Of a DNA stretch of 36,252 bases, positions 24,274-32,857 are shown piece by piece (positions within the stretch are counted from its first letter, which is position 1; every line of letters begins with the position of its first letter). The notes under the pieces were generated by a model. The model did not search any database. It worked only from the letters and a program-made list of their open reading frames with translations, and was not told the origin of the DNA. Made by a program: the position numbers and the translations under genes. Source of the DNA: Acidobacteriota bacterium (GTDB taxonomy: Bacteria > Acidobacteriota > Terriglobia > Bryobacterales > Bryobacteraceae); contig JACQZR010000238.1 in NCBI GenBank assembly GCA_016213775.1, forward strand, positions 1 through 36,252, read 5' to 3'.

Positions 24274-25671
24274 CTACACGTAGAGTTCCGCGATTTCATC
24301 CGTGGGTATGTAGCCTGCTGGTCCAAGGGCATCCACATACGGATAGGCCCGCTTGGATGGGGTGTTGGTGATCTGCCTGGTCCAATCGATGCCGAGGGCG
24401 GAGTACATGGTGGATACGACGTTCTCGATGCGGGGCTGCACCTTCTGATTCCAGCCGTTTTCGAGACAGACACCGCCGTCCTTGTCGGTACGTCCGAGGA
24501 TCTTGCCCGGCTTGACTCCGGCCCCGGCGAAGAGCGCGGGGAAGCAGTGGTTGTAGTGGTCGCGGCCAGCCATGTTGTTGAGATGGCCGATGGTCCGGCC
24601 GAACTCGCTCATTACCACCACGAGCGTTTCGTCCAACAACGTTTTCGAGGGATCGTGTTTGGAACGAATCGTGGACAGATCTTCCATCAGGCTGGTGAGC
24701 ACCGGGTCTAACTCGGCACAGAGGGTGTAGTGATTGGAGCTGGCCTTGCGATCCCAGATGGCGACGTGATGGTCCCATCCAGGATGGCAGAGGTGAATGT
24801 AGTGAGTACCGGCATCGGCGGCGAGCACGTTGCGCGCGAGGATGGCGGAGACACCAACGGGGGTGTTGCCGTAACGCTTCCGGTCCTCGGGTTTGATCTG
24901 GAAGGCCTCGGGCCAACGCGAGTCCGTGAGCAGCCGGTGGGCGGTGTCATAGAAATCGGTGTAGCCGGCCATCTCCTTACCGTAAGTGGAGACGTTGTTG
25001 CGGTTGGCGTCGCGCAGTTGCGAAAGGAGCTTCCAGCGCTGTTCCATCAGCTCGACGGCTTTCTGATCGAGGGTGTTGCCCTTGACCGCGGCATCAGGAT
25101 TGATGTCGACCACGGAGAAACGGGGTTCGAGGAATCCGGTGGAGAGGGCGCCGGCCGCACCCTTCTCCAAGTAAAAAGACATGTAAGTCGGGAATGTGTC
25201 GGCGGGCCGTTTGCGCTTCTCCAACTCCATGGCGACGACGGAGCCGATAGCAGGGATTTCCTTGGCGAAGGCAAGGTTTAACTGACGTCCGGTCTGGACG
25301 TAGTACTGGCCGCGGAAGTGGACCTCTTCATGGCTCTGAAGCGAGCGCAGGATGGCGAACTTATCGAACTGCGATTGGAGGCGCGGGAACAGCTTGTTGG
25401 AGAGCCAGAGGTCGTTGTGGACTTTGCGGAAGTCAAGGTCTTTGGGGGATCCGGCGTTCTCCTTGAAGTCCCAGGATTCGATGTGGCTGATGGCTCCGGA
25501 GATCTCGTAATAGAGGACGTTCCGCGCGGTGTTGCGCGGGGTCGCCTTTGGGCCGGTGGCACTGAAGGCCGGGTTTATGCCGGTGGCGGCTGCGCCTAAC
25601 AGGCCTAGGCCGCCGAACTGGAGGAGTTCGCGGCGGGAGGGGAGGAGGTCGGCTACGCGGTGTCTAGACAT
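24274..25671 (-). CDS. DUF1501 family secreted protein
   Basis: 465 residues with a twin-arginine leader (LPSRRELLQFGGLGLLGAAA). DUF1501 signatures are present: ISHIESWDFKENAG, FAILRSLQSHEEVHFRGQYY, THYIHLCHPGWDHH, VVVMSEFGRTIGHLNN and GRDHYNHCFPALFAGAG. These belong to the alkaline-phosphatase/sulfatase-like superfamily, but no activity has been firmly shown. The family almost always occurs directly after a DUF1549/DUF1553 gene, as here (4-bp gap). Metal-binding Asp/His residues (GWDHH, GRDHYNH) are retained, so a metal-dependent hydrolase is plausible. Confidence 0.92.
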   Translation of the reverse strand: MSRHRVADLLPSRRELLQFGGLGLLGAAATGINPAFSATGPKATPRNTARNVLYYEISGAISHIESWDFKENAGSPKDLDFRKVHNDLWLSNKLFPRLQSQFDKFAILRSLQSHEEVHFRGQYYVQTGRQLNLAFAKEIPAIGSVVAMELEKRKRPADTFPTYMSFYLEKGAAGALSTGFLEPRFSVVDINPDAAVKGNTLDQKAVELMEQRWKLLSQLRDANRNNVSTYGKEMAGYTDFYDTAHRLLTDSRWPEAFQIKPEDRKRYGNTPVGVSAILARNVLAADAGTHYIHLCHPGWDHHVAIWDRKASSNHYTLCAELDPVLTSLMEDLSTIRSKHDPSKTLLDETLVVVMSEFGRTIGHLNNMAGRDHYNHCFPALFAGAGVKPGKILGRTDKDGGVCLENGWNQKVQPRIENVVSTMYSALGIDWTRQITNTPSKRAYPYVDALGPAGYIPTDEIAELYV

Positions 25672-25675
25672 GGCG

Positions 25676-27517
25676 TTAGTGGTTGAACAGGAATTCGGAC
25701 TGGTTCATCAAGGCCCAGTGGAGGTTCTGCGCGCCTTCGACCCTGTTGTTACGCAGGGCTTGGAGGGCGATTTGTTTTTCTTCGGCCGAGGGCATTCGCG
25801 ACAAAGTTCCGAGGAAGAGCTCGTCGACGACGCGGGCATTATCCTCTTTATAAGTGTCGACCAGGCGTTGCACGGTGCTGTCGCTCTTTGCGAGCACGCG
25901 ATCGTTGACCACGGAGGACTGCATGAGGAGCATGGCCTGGAGGGGCGACCCCATGGGAGGCTTTGGCGGGTTGCTGCGGTTGGACTGGCCAAAGGTCTGC
26001 ATGAAATACTTGACGTCGCCACTGCCTGCGGGGCCGCTGGGTTGCATGGCCCATCCCATCTTCTGGCCGCCGTAGTTGAAACTGCCGGGACGTCCGGTGG
26101 CGGAGACGATGGCGTCGTGCAACTCCTCGGCGGCGAGCTGCCGGACGAACTTGCGGGCGTAGTAGCGCGTGTAGTCTTCTTTCCATTCGCCCTGATATCG
26201 CGCGCTGAGCTGATAGGCGTTGGACTTGACGATGTTGCCCATCAAACGTCGAATGGAGAAATTGTTTTTGCGGAAATCGGTGGCGAGGGCTTCGAGCAAT
26301 TCCGGATGGAAGAGCTGCGCTTCCCAACCGGCGGGGACGCTGCGCGGGTCGAGGCGGGCGAGATCGAATTCGTCGTAAGGCTCGACGAGACCGACGCCCA
26401 TGAGTCGGGCCCAAAACAAATTCGCCGTGGCGCGGGCGAATTGCGGGTGGGCTGTGATCATGCGGCCGAGGGCCACTCGCGGCTCTTCGCCGGGCTTGGG
26501 TTGTTCGCCAGTGAGGATGAACGCGGGCTTGGAGTCGCCACCAAAACGCGGGACACGGATCATGGATGCGCCGCGGGTGTCATAGCCGGGGTTGGCATCA
26601 TCGATCATGAACTCGCCGGATTGAGGCTTGCCGTCCTCCCAGTACATGAGGTAGCGGGAGTTGCCGAGGAAGCCGGCCATTTTGTAGAATTCGATGCGCT
26701 TGCGCTGGCTGAGATAAACGTTGACCTTTTCGAGGTGGCCGCGTCCGTCGTGACAGGAGATGCACGAGAAGTTGATGCCAAGGAATGTCTTGCCATAGAG
26801 CACAGCGAGTTCATCGTGCGTGTCGAGCTGCTGCACCATGCCGAAGTCTTTGCCGTCGTCGGGCTGGGGCTTGCCTTGGACGTGCTCGCGCGCGATGACG
26901 TTGGATGCGGCGACGACGTGATTGCTTTTGGCCGATGAGGCGATGATGTCGCGGACAGCATCGTCATACGGACGGTCGACGCGAAGGTTCTCCTTCATCC
27001 AATAGTGGAAGAGGTTCTGACCGCGCCCCATTTTGCCGTTGGCGCGGAAGAGATCCATGAAGAAGTAGGCCCACTTCTCAACGCAGGCTTCACTGCGGAG
27101 GAGCTCGTCGGCGAGCTTGTCGCGTTTGGCAGGATCGCGATCGGCGACGAAGTCGCGCACTTGAGCGGCGGATGGAATGCGTCCGGTGAGATCGAGGTAG
27201 ATACGCCGGATATACTCGTGGTCGGTGGCTAGCGGCGCGGAGGGGATGCCGTCTTTCTGCATGCGCGCGAAGAGAAGTTGATCGACGAAGTTCCTGCGGG
27301 CGATAGCAATGGCAGCTTTGCCGCCGCCGGGCACACTGGGTGCGATGCGTTCAGTGAGTGAGCCGGCTTCGTTCTTTTTGGCCGGTTGGAGCAGCGGCGC
27401 GTGGATTTCGGAGAACTGTTCGGAGGTTAGCGCCTCCGGCTTCGCGGGTTTTGGCTTGTCGCCGGCGAACAGAATTGCTGCGGCAAAAGCTGCCGAGGTC
27501 AGAAGCAGGCGTGGCAT
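25676..27517 (-). CDS. DUF1549/DUF1553 protein with one CxxCH motif
   Basis: 613 residues. ATG 27517 has a strong ribosome-binding site (GGGAGGG) and starts a signal peptide (MPRLLLTSAAFAAAILFAGD). DUF1549 covers about residues 70-265 (FVDQLLFARMQKDG, YIRRIYLDLTGRIPSAAQV), ending in a haem-binding-like CISCHDG (Cys252, Cys255, His256). DUF1553 covers about 350-600 (ATANLFWARLMGVGLVEPYD, NFSIRRLMGNIVKSNAYQLS). Related planctomycete proteins carry an N-terminal cytochrome domain; here the CxxCH is within DUF1549. Partner of the DUF1501 protein; thought to act in the periplasm on complex polysaccharides, but this is not proven. Confidence 0.92.
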   Translation of the reverse strand: MPRLLLTSAAFAAAILFAGDKPKPAKPEALTSEQFSEIHAPLLQPAKKNEAGSLTERIAPSVPGGGKAAIAIARRNFVDQLLFARMQKDGIPSAPLATDHEYIRRIYLDLTGRIPSAAQVRDFVADRDPAKRDKLADELLRSEACVEKWAYFFMDLFRANGKMGRGQNLFHYWMKENLRVDRPYDDAVRDIIASSAKSNHVVAASNVIAREHVQGKPQPDDGKDFGMVQQLDTHDELAVLYGKTFLGINFSCISCHDGRGHLEKVNVYLSQRKRIEFYKMAGFLGNSRYLMYWEDGKPQSGEFMIDDANPGYDTRGASMIRVPRFGGDSKPAFILTGEQPKPGEEPRVALGRMITAHPQFARATANLFWARLMGVGLVEPYDEFDLARLDPRSVPAGWEAQLFHPELLEALATDFRKNNFSIRRLMGNIVKSNAYQLSARYQGEWKEDYTRYYARKFVRQLAAEELHDAIVSATGRPGSFNYGGQKMGWAMQPSGPAGSGDVKYFMQTFGQSNRSNPPKPPMGSPLQAMLLMQSSVVNDRVLAKSDSTVQRLVDTYKEDNARVVDELFLGTLSRMPSAEEKQIALQALRNNRVEGAQNLHWALMNQSEFLFNH

Positions 27518-27549
27518 CCGAGTCCCTCCCAGGGTTTGTGCTGATTCAG

Positions 27550-27555
27550 AGTATA
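27550..27555 (-). promoter_or_regulatory. Candidate -10 box (TATACT) of the DUF1549/DUF1501 operon
   Basis: TATACT on the minus strand lies 32 nt before ATG 27517, followed by the GGGAGGG ribosome-binding site. This is a conventional leader, unlike the very short leaders proposed elsewhere in the window. No convincing -35 is seen. Confidence 0.4.
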
Positions 27556-27620
27556 TATGAGATTTTTGACGTTTGCTGGAGGTGCAAGGGCTTGGGGCCG
27601 GTGTAACTTTATGTTGTGAC

Positions 27621-28346
27621 TCACTTGCGCTGGGGGCGCAGGGACGTGGTTGTGGATTCGAGGATGTCTTGTTCGGGTGTGGGGAGGGCGGAGAAAAAGT
27701 CCAACCTGGCGCGTTGTTCGACTTCACGGATGGAGACGGTTTGACGTGTGGCGGCGGGTTCATTGGCGAGGATCACGGCGTAGGCGGAACGCGTGTCGCC
27801 CTTTGTGGAAAGGAGGACCTTAAAGGTTGCGCAAGGAACCGCGATCTGGTTGGGGCCGATGTGCTGGATGTTGCCGCAATCGAAGAGAGCGCCGGTGAGG
27901 ATGTAGAGGACGTCGCTTTGGGCGGCAAGTTTGCGAATGTCGTTTTCGATTCTACGCCAGGCGGACATGTTGAGTTCGGGTAGTTGAGGAACAGTGTTGG
28001 AGAGGTAGTAGGATTCGCGGAGGGCGGCGGGGGAGGAAGCAAGGTCAAGGGCGGGGACGAGGTGGCTGCGGTGGAAACCCGAGTTGCGGTAATCGACGTC
28101 AGCCGCGGATGAGGCGAGTTCGGGGTCATGGCGGAAGTGCTGACGTGGGGCGGAGGGGGCGTCGAGCATTTCGGAGGTGAGCTGGTAGGCGGTCCAGAGG
28201 GGGGCCTTGTGCGTGTTGCTGTGGCAGAGGGTGAAGGCGGTGCGGGTGGCGAGTTGTTGGTCGGGGGCGTCGCAGGCGGGGAGTCCGAAGCGGCCGGGCT
28301 GGGCGTTCAGGGTTTGGATTGCGAGGAGGAGAATCGTGGTTACCAT
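27621..28346 (-). CDS. Secreted DNA/RNA non-specific endonuclease (NUC1 type)
   Basis: 241 residues with a signal peptide (MVTTILLLAIQTLNAQ). The beta-beta-alpha-metal nuclease core is recognisable: YRNSGFHRSHLVPALDLASS, then YYLSNTVPQLPELNMSAWRR with the metal-binding Asn, and YILTGALFDC. The canonical DRGH is changed to HRSH: Asp to His and Gly to Ser, while the general-base His and the Arg are kept. Activity may be altered but is not excluded. The likely role is extracellular nucleic acid digestion for nutrients. It sits alone, with a TCTAAT box 6 nt before the ATG. Confidence 0.85.
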   Translation of the reverse strand: MVTTILLLAIQTLNAQPGRFGLPACDAPDQQLATRTAFTLCHSNTHKAPLWTAYQLTSEMLDAPSAPRQHFRHDPELASSAADVDYRNSGFHRSHLVPALDLASSPAALRESYYLSNTVPQLPELNMSAWRRIENDIRKLAAQSDVLYILTGALFDCGNIQHIGPNQIAVPCATFKVLLSTKGDTRSAYAVILANEPAATRQTVSIREVEQRARLDFFSALPTPEQDILESTTTSLRPQRK

Positions 28347-28494
28347 ACATTTATTAGATCGTTTGTTTCAAACATTTCTATATAGTACTAGGTCATAATT
28401 TTTCGAAGGAGGTTGGGGCGGAGACGGGGAGACCGAAACTGCTCCGCCCGGCGCTCAGGTGTCGGATTGCGCGGTACGAAAGATTCGGAGGAGT

Positions 28495-29385
28495 TTAGGA
28501 GGGGAAGCGCCAGATGCGGAGGGCGTTTTGGCCCAGGAGGAGAGCACGGTCAGCGGGTCTATAGAAGTCGCAGATCCTGTTTACGAATTCCAATTCCATG
28601 TCCATAGGGAGATCCCAGCGCGGGCGAGGATACCCTGTACCCCAGACTAACTGGCGAGGGCCGAACTCTTCGTAAATCGCTTTGTAGAAGGGCAGAGTGT
28701 CTTCGTAGGGATACCGTTTGAGCTCCGACATCTCGTAGGGTTCGGAGCTGGAGATCCACACTTGCGGGAACTTTTTCAGCCGGAACATCTTGCGGAATTC
28801 GGGCCAGCAGTCCTTGGCCTTGAGGTCCGGTTTACCTGCGTGGTCGATGATGATTTTGACGCCGGGGAAGCGGCCAGCCATGTCTTCCAGCATCGGCATC
28901 TGGTGCGGCAGGATGTAGTAGTTGAAGACCGCCTGCAGGCGCTCGGCTTCTTTCCACAAGGGGTAGTGCTCGCTGGAGTTCAGCCAGGTGGATTTTGGAT
29001 GGTAGATGGGACTGAAGCGCATGCCCTGGAAGCCGTGCTCCTTCATCCAATCGCGGAGTTTGCCGGCGACTTCGGGGTCCTCGGGCTGGATGAGGCCGTG
29101 GGCGACGAAGAGCTTAGGGAATTGTTTTAAACAATGCGCGACGTAATTGTTGTTCCAGCCGTAGTAGCGGGGGTTGATGAGCACGGCGTACTTGAGGCCG
29201 AAGTCGCGCATCTGGCTAACCTGGTTTTCGATAGGCGCTTCGATCTTCACGTTGAGATTAGCGCCGCGTTCGGGGTGGGAGAACGGGAACTGGAAGGACC
29301 AGACCTCCAGATGAGTGTCGATGATGGGGGATGACTGGGGCGCCATCGCCTGCAGCAACAGCGCACGGCGCGATAGATGAGTCAA
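28495..29385 (-). CDS. Amidohydrolase-2-family protein with altered metal site
   Basis: 296 residues with a Tat-like leader (LSRRALLLQAMAPQ). The fold markers of LigI/ACMSD-like amidohydrolases are seen: IIDTHLEVWSF, INPRYYGWNNNYVAHCLKQF, GFQGMRFSPIYHP, ILPHQMPMLEDMAGRFPGVK and IIIDHAGKPD. The first-strand HxH motif is HLE (Glu for the second His). The C-terminal motif, normally GTDWP or GSDYP, is GTGYPRPRW, lacking the catalytic Asp. Both positions are normally essential, so the protein may act without metal, on a different reaction, or be non-catalytic. It is divergent from the kinase gene. Confidence 0.82.
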   Translation of the reverse strand: MTHLSRRALLLQAMAPQSSPIIDTHLEVWSFQFPFSHPERGANLNVKIEAPIENQVSQMRDFGLKYAVLINPRYYGWNNNYVAHCLKQFPKLFVAHGLIQPEDPEVAGKLRDWMKEHGFQGMRFSPIYHPKSTWLNSSEHYPLWKEAERLQAVFNYYILPHQMPMLEDMAGRFPGVKIIIDHAGKPDLKAKDCWPEFRKMFRLKKFPQVWISSSEPYEMSELKRYPYEDTLPFYKAIYEEFGPRQLVWGTGYPRPRWDLPMDMELEFVNRICDFYRPADRALLLGQNALRIWRFPS

Positions 29386-29448
29386 AGTAGCCGCTCTCCT
29401 GTCTCTGCATCATACAGCGGGCCAGGCTTGGAATGGGTTCGGCGGAGC

Positions 29449-29454
29449 TATAAT
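29449..29454 (+). promoter_or_regulatory. Consensus -10 box (TATAAT) of the kinase gene
   Basis: A perfect TATAAT lies 9 nt before ATG 29464. A TTGGAA (29428-29433) 15 bp upstream could serve as a weak -35. No Shine-Dalgarno sequence is present, so the transcript would start about 2-3 nt before the ATG and be leaderless or nearly so. Confidence 0.55.
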
Positions 29455-29463
29455 CGGGTTTTC

Positions 29464-32076
29464 ATGCCCATCTCGACAGGTGACCGGTTCGGACCGTATG
29501 AGATTGTCGCACCTGTCGGAGCGGGTGCAATGGGCTCAGTCTATCGGGCGAGGGATACACGTCTCAACCGCGAAGTGGCGATCAAACTCCTGAACGAGGG
29601 GGCTAACCGCGGGCGGCTCCAGGCCGAAGCGCGCGCACTGGCATCGCTGAACCATCCCAACATCGTTTCGATCTTCGACGTCGGAGACAGTTTCCTGGTG
29701 ACGGAGTTGATCGAGGGAGCGCCGCTCAAGGCCACGGGCACGCGGAATGCAATCGAACTGGTGGCGCAGTGCGCCGATGGACTGGCGGCTGCGCATTCGC
29801 TCGGCATCTGGCATCGCGATCTCAAGCCGGACAACATATTGGTGACCCATGGCGGACGGGTGAAATTGATCGACTTCGGATTAGCGAAGTTGAACGTGCC
29901 TGGGCCTGACGACCGGACGCGCACGATTCCGGGCACTGTGATGGGCACGGTAGTGTACATGTCGCCGGAACAAGTCAGGGGAGTCGATGTGGACGGCCGG
30001 TCGGACATCTTCACGCTGGGAGTCATTCTCTTCGAAATGGTGGCGGGTGTACGGCCGTTTTCCGGGGAAACAGCGGCGCACGTGATGACACGGATCTGCG
30101 ATGAGGATTCCCTAGAGCTACCGGATTCCTTGCCGGCGGCGCTACGGCAGATCATTTACCGTTGTTTGGCGAAGGAGCCCAGACAGCGATTTCAATCGGC
30201 GAGCGATCTCGCCTTTGCATTGCGCAATCTGTCCGCGACAAGCGTGAGCACGGCCAGGCCCGAGGCTGCAGTCGTCCGGCGGGGGTGGACGCGCAGGTAC
30301 CTTTGGGTGGTGGGCACGCTGCTGATGGGAGTGGTGGCCGGCGCCGCCGGCTCGTTATGGTTGGCGCCCAGCGAAGCGAAACTCCCCCGCTACAAGAACA
30401 TCACATATTCGGGCCGGGACACGCAGCCCGCGGTGGCGGCGGACGGAAAGACGATTGCGTTTACCTCTGATCGTGATGGGTACGCGAGGATCTGGCTGAA
30501 GCAACTCCAAAGCGGCGAGGAGTCCGCCATTACGACGGGCGAGGATGAGTGGCCGCGTTTTTCGCCGGACGGTGGTTCCCTGCTATTCATCCGCAAAGAG
30601 AGTGGCCGCAAGGCGCTGTACCGTGTTGCGACCATCGGAGGCGAGCCGCGCAAGCTGCTGGATGATGTAGTGAATGCGGAGTTTTCACCGCAAGGCGGAC
30701 AGATCGCCTATGTGCGGTGGCAGAGTGCACCCGCTCCGGAGGGGACGCTGGTGGGGCTCATCAACAGCAACGGTTCGCAAGCGCAGGACATTACTGTAAT
30801 TGCCGGACTGCGTCTGGAGCATCCCCGTTTTTCCGCGGATGGCAAAACTGTCGCGCTCGTGGGCGGAGAGCAAAGCGGTTACCACGGCAAACTCGTATTA
30901 CTGGATGTCCTAACACGGAAATACCGCACATTGCCCGTGAACAGCGTCAATGCGGAGTTGTCGACGGTGGCCTGGGGGCCGTCGCAGGGCGAGTTATTCT
31001 ATCTGCGGCAGGATGGCTATTTTGGCGATTCCCAACTGGTGCGGCAGAACACGGGTTCGGGTGCGTTGAGCTCCGTTTCGTGGCAGTATCCGAGCGCCAG
31101 CCTGGAGATCAGCGGGGCCGGCCAGATCCTGTTTGCCCCTTATTCCATACGCGAGAGTTTGCAGGAAATCGACTTATCCAGCGGGAAACAGGCGGAAGCT
31201 AAGTGGCGAGCTCGTAGTTACAGCACGGACCGGCAGCCAGTATATTCGCCGGGGGGTGAGTCGATTCTGTTTGTATCCAACCGGACGGGGAATACCGATA
31301 TCTGGCAGGTGGCGACGAAGACAGGAGTAGTGACGCGCCTGATTGAGGAGGAGGGCGAGGACATCGATCCGGCGTTCACTCCCGACGGCCGCATCCTCTG
31401 GAGCTCGAACCGGAATCATGGCAGGGCAAAGGATACTGGCCAGATTACGCCGTTCAACGTCTACATGGCATCTGCGCAGGGGACGCAACCGCGGCGCGTG
31501 ACCAACGAGCAATACGATGCGCAGAACCCATCCATGACGCGCGACGGCAAGTGGATCGTTTACGCCTCAAGCGACCCGGCCAAGACGGGAATCTGGAAGA
31601 TCCATCCGGATGGGAGTGGCGCTTCGATACTTGCGTCCGGACCGTTTTTCATTCCTGAGGCGTCGCCGACGGGCGAATTTGCGCTGTACATTTTTAATTC
31701 GACGCCGGACAGCAATGAGATCCGTGTAGTGCGAGTGGCCGACGCCGCCGAAGTACCGTTCCGCATCCGGCTGCCGATTCGCCGGCACAGCGTCGGACTG
31801 GTTGGCCGCGCGCGATGGATGCCGGACGGAAAGTCGATCGTGTTTCTCGCTCAGGATGAGTACGGGCAGAACGGGATCTACTGCCAGGCGTTCCAGCCTG
31901 GACAGGACACAACAGCAACGAGACGTCTGCTTTTTGAGCCGGATGAGAACGCCTCGGTGATGACCTTTGGTGTTTCGGCTGACGGGAAGCGGATCACGAG
32001 CTCCAACTGGGAGCAGGTGTCATCGTTGACGATGGCCGATCACGTTCCCTTGGGGATCCGTCCACGGCAACGGTGA
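29464..32076 (+). CDS. Membrane Ser/Thr protein kinase with C-terminal beta-propeller (PknB/TolB-like)
   Basis: 870 residues. The kinase domain (about 8-270) is complete: Gly-rich loop VGAGAMGSVYRARD, Lys41 (VAIKLL), HRDLKPDN with Asp119, DFG at Asp137, and GTVVYMSPEQ. One transmembrane helix follows at about 279-301. The C-terminal, probably periplasmic part carries TolB/WD40-like PD40 repeats (QPAVAADGKTIAFTSDRDG, WPRFSPDGGSLLFIR, PVYSPGGESILFVSNRTGNT, MTRDGKWIVYASSD) that should form a propeller sensor. This architecture is very common in acidobacteria. ATG 29464 is chosen because the kinase fold starts there and a perfect -10 box is just upstream; the longer frame from 29377 overlaps the divergent gene. 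It ends 7 bp from the convergent PIG-L gene. Confidence 0.93.
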   Translation: MPISTGDRFGPYEIVAPVGAGAMGSVYRARDTRLNREVAIKLLNEGANRGRLQAEARALASLNHPNIVSIFDVGDSFLVTELIEGAPLKATGTRNAIELVAQCADGLAAAHSLGIWHRDLKPDNILVTHGGRVKLIDFGLAKLNVPGPDDRTRTIPGTVMGTVVYMSPEQVRGVDVDGRSDIFTLGVILFEMVAGVRPFSGETAAHVMTRICDEDSLELPDSLPAALRQIIYRCLAKEPRQRFQSASDLAFALRNLSATSVSTARPEAAVVRRGWTRRYLWVVGTLLMGVVAGAAGSLWLAPSEAKLPRYKNITYSGRDTQPAVAADGKTIAFTSDRDGYARIWLKQLQSGEESAITTGEDEWPRFSPDGGSLLFIRKESGRKALYRVATIGGEPRKLLDDVVNAEFSPQGGQIAYVRWQSAPAPEGTLVGLINSNGSQAQDITVIAGLRLEHPRFSADGKTVALVGGEQSGYHGKLVLLDVLTRKYRTLPVNSVNAELSTVAWGPSQGELFYLRQDGYFGDSQLVRQNTGSGALSSVSWQYPSASLEISGAGQILFAPYSIRESLQEIDLSSGKQAEAKWRARSYSTDRQPVYSPGGESILFVSNRTGNTDIWQVATKTGVVTRLIEEEGEDIDPAFTPDGRILWSSNRNHGRAKDTGQITPFNVYMASAQGTQPRRVTNEQYDAQNPSMTRDGKWIVYASSDPAKTGIWKIHPDGSGASILASGPFFIPEASPTGEFALYIFNSTPDSNEIRVVRVADAAEVPFRIRLPIRRHSVGLVGRARWMPDGKSIVFLAQDEYGQNGIYCQAFQPGQDTTATRRLLFEPDENASVMTFGVSADGKRITSSNWEQVSSLTMADHVPLGIRPRQR

Positions 32077-32083
32077 CCCGCGG

Positions 32084-32857
32084 CTAGTCCGTTGGCAGCG
32101 GGTGAATGAGTCCGGCGAGCAGGTCTTCCAGAAGCGGCGACTGCGGATAGGGATGGCCTTTGTAGCGGCGGAATCCTTCGCCGTAATCGAGATGGGCCCG
32201 CTTACCGCAGATGCGGGTCCAGCGGGTCATGGTTTCGATGTAGTCGTCCATGCCGTGCTGGCGCTGGAGCCAGGCGCGCTGGCTTTGGTGGGCCTTGAGC
32301 ATGTCGCTCTTGGTTTCGAACACACCGCCGACGTCGATGACAAAGTCGGGCATGATGGGATGGCCGTCGCGATCGGCTCCGCCGATGGCATCCATGTAAT
32401 AGAGATGCGGGATCGCCTTGAGTGTGGCGGCGGGGTTGTTCGCGCCAGTGAGATAGTTGGGGGCAGGAGCTCCGAACAGCGCGTCACGGACGAGTGTGCT
32501 GGTGGATTCGTGATCGCAGAGGTAGTCCGCCGGAGATGAGGTGAGGACAATATCGGGCCGCAATTGGCGCACGATCTCCACGACACGGCGGCGGGACTCA
32601 TTGTCGTTGAAGACCTCGAGATCGCGAAACTCGGCGCATAGATAGGACGCGCCGATCAGTGCGGCGGCGGTAGCGCCTTCCTTGCGCCGGAGAGTGGCAG
32701 TCTCGTCCGGCGAGAGGATGTCGGAGCCTTTGTCGCCGGGGGTCATGGTAACGATGGTGATCTTGTGGCCTCGCGCGGCCAGGATCGCGAGCGTACCGCC
32801 CGCGAGAATTTCGGCATCATCAGGATGCGCGTGGATGGAAACGATATGTTTCGACAT
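32084..32857 (-). CDS. PIG-L/LmbE-family deacetylase
   Basis: 257 residues. The zinc motif AHPDDAE is followed by PGDKGSD and, further on, a DHESTS histidine, giving the standard metal triad of N-acetylglucosaminyl deacetylases (PIG-L/LmbE/BshB). It lacks a signal peptide, so it acts in the cytoplasm on an N-acetylated sugar conjugate; BshB1-like deacetylation in bacillithiol synthesis is one option but no other bacillithiol gene is present. The ATG directly follows the stop of the YqeY gene (no gap), which suggests coupling. Confidence 0.88.
   Translation of the reverse strand: MSKHIVSIHAHPDDAEILAGGTLAILAARGHKITIVTMTPGDKGSDILSPDETATLRRKEGATAAALIGASYLCAEFRDLEVFNDNESRRRVVEIVRQLRPDIVLTSSPADYLCDHESTSTLVRDALFGAPAPNYLTGANNPAATLKAIPHLYYMDAIGGADRDGHPIMPDFVIDVGGVFETKSDMLKAHQSQRAWLQRQHGMDDYIETMTRWTRICGKRAHLDYGEGFRRYKGHPYPQSPLLEDLLAGLIHPLPTD

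Noticed and set aside
25529-26938. A 469-codon plus-strand frame antisense to DUF1553
   Set aside because: Low-complexity Gly/Val/Glu/Leu composition and no recognisable family; shadow of the real gene.
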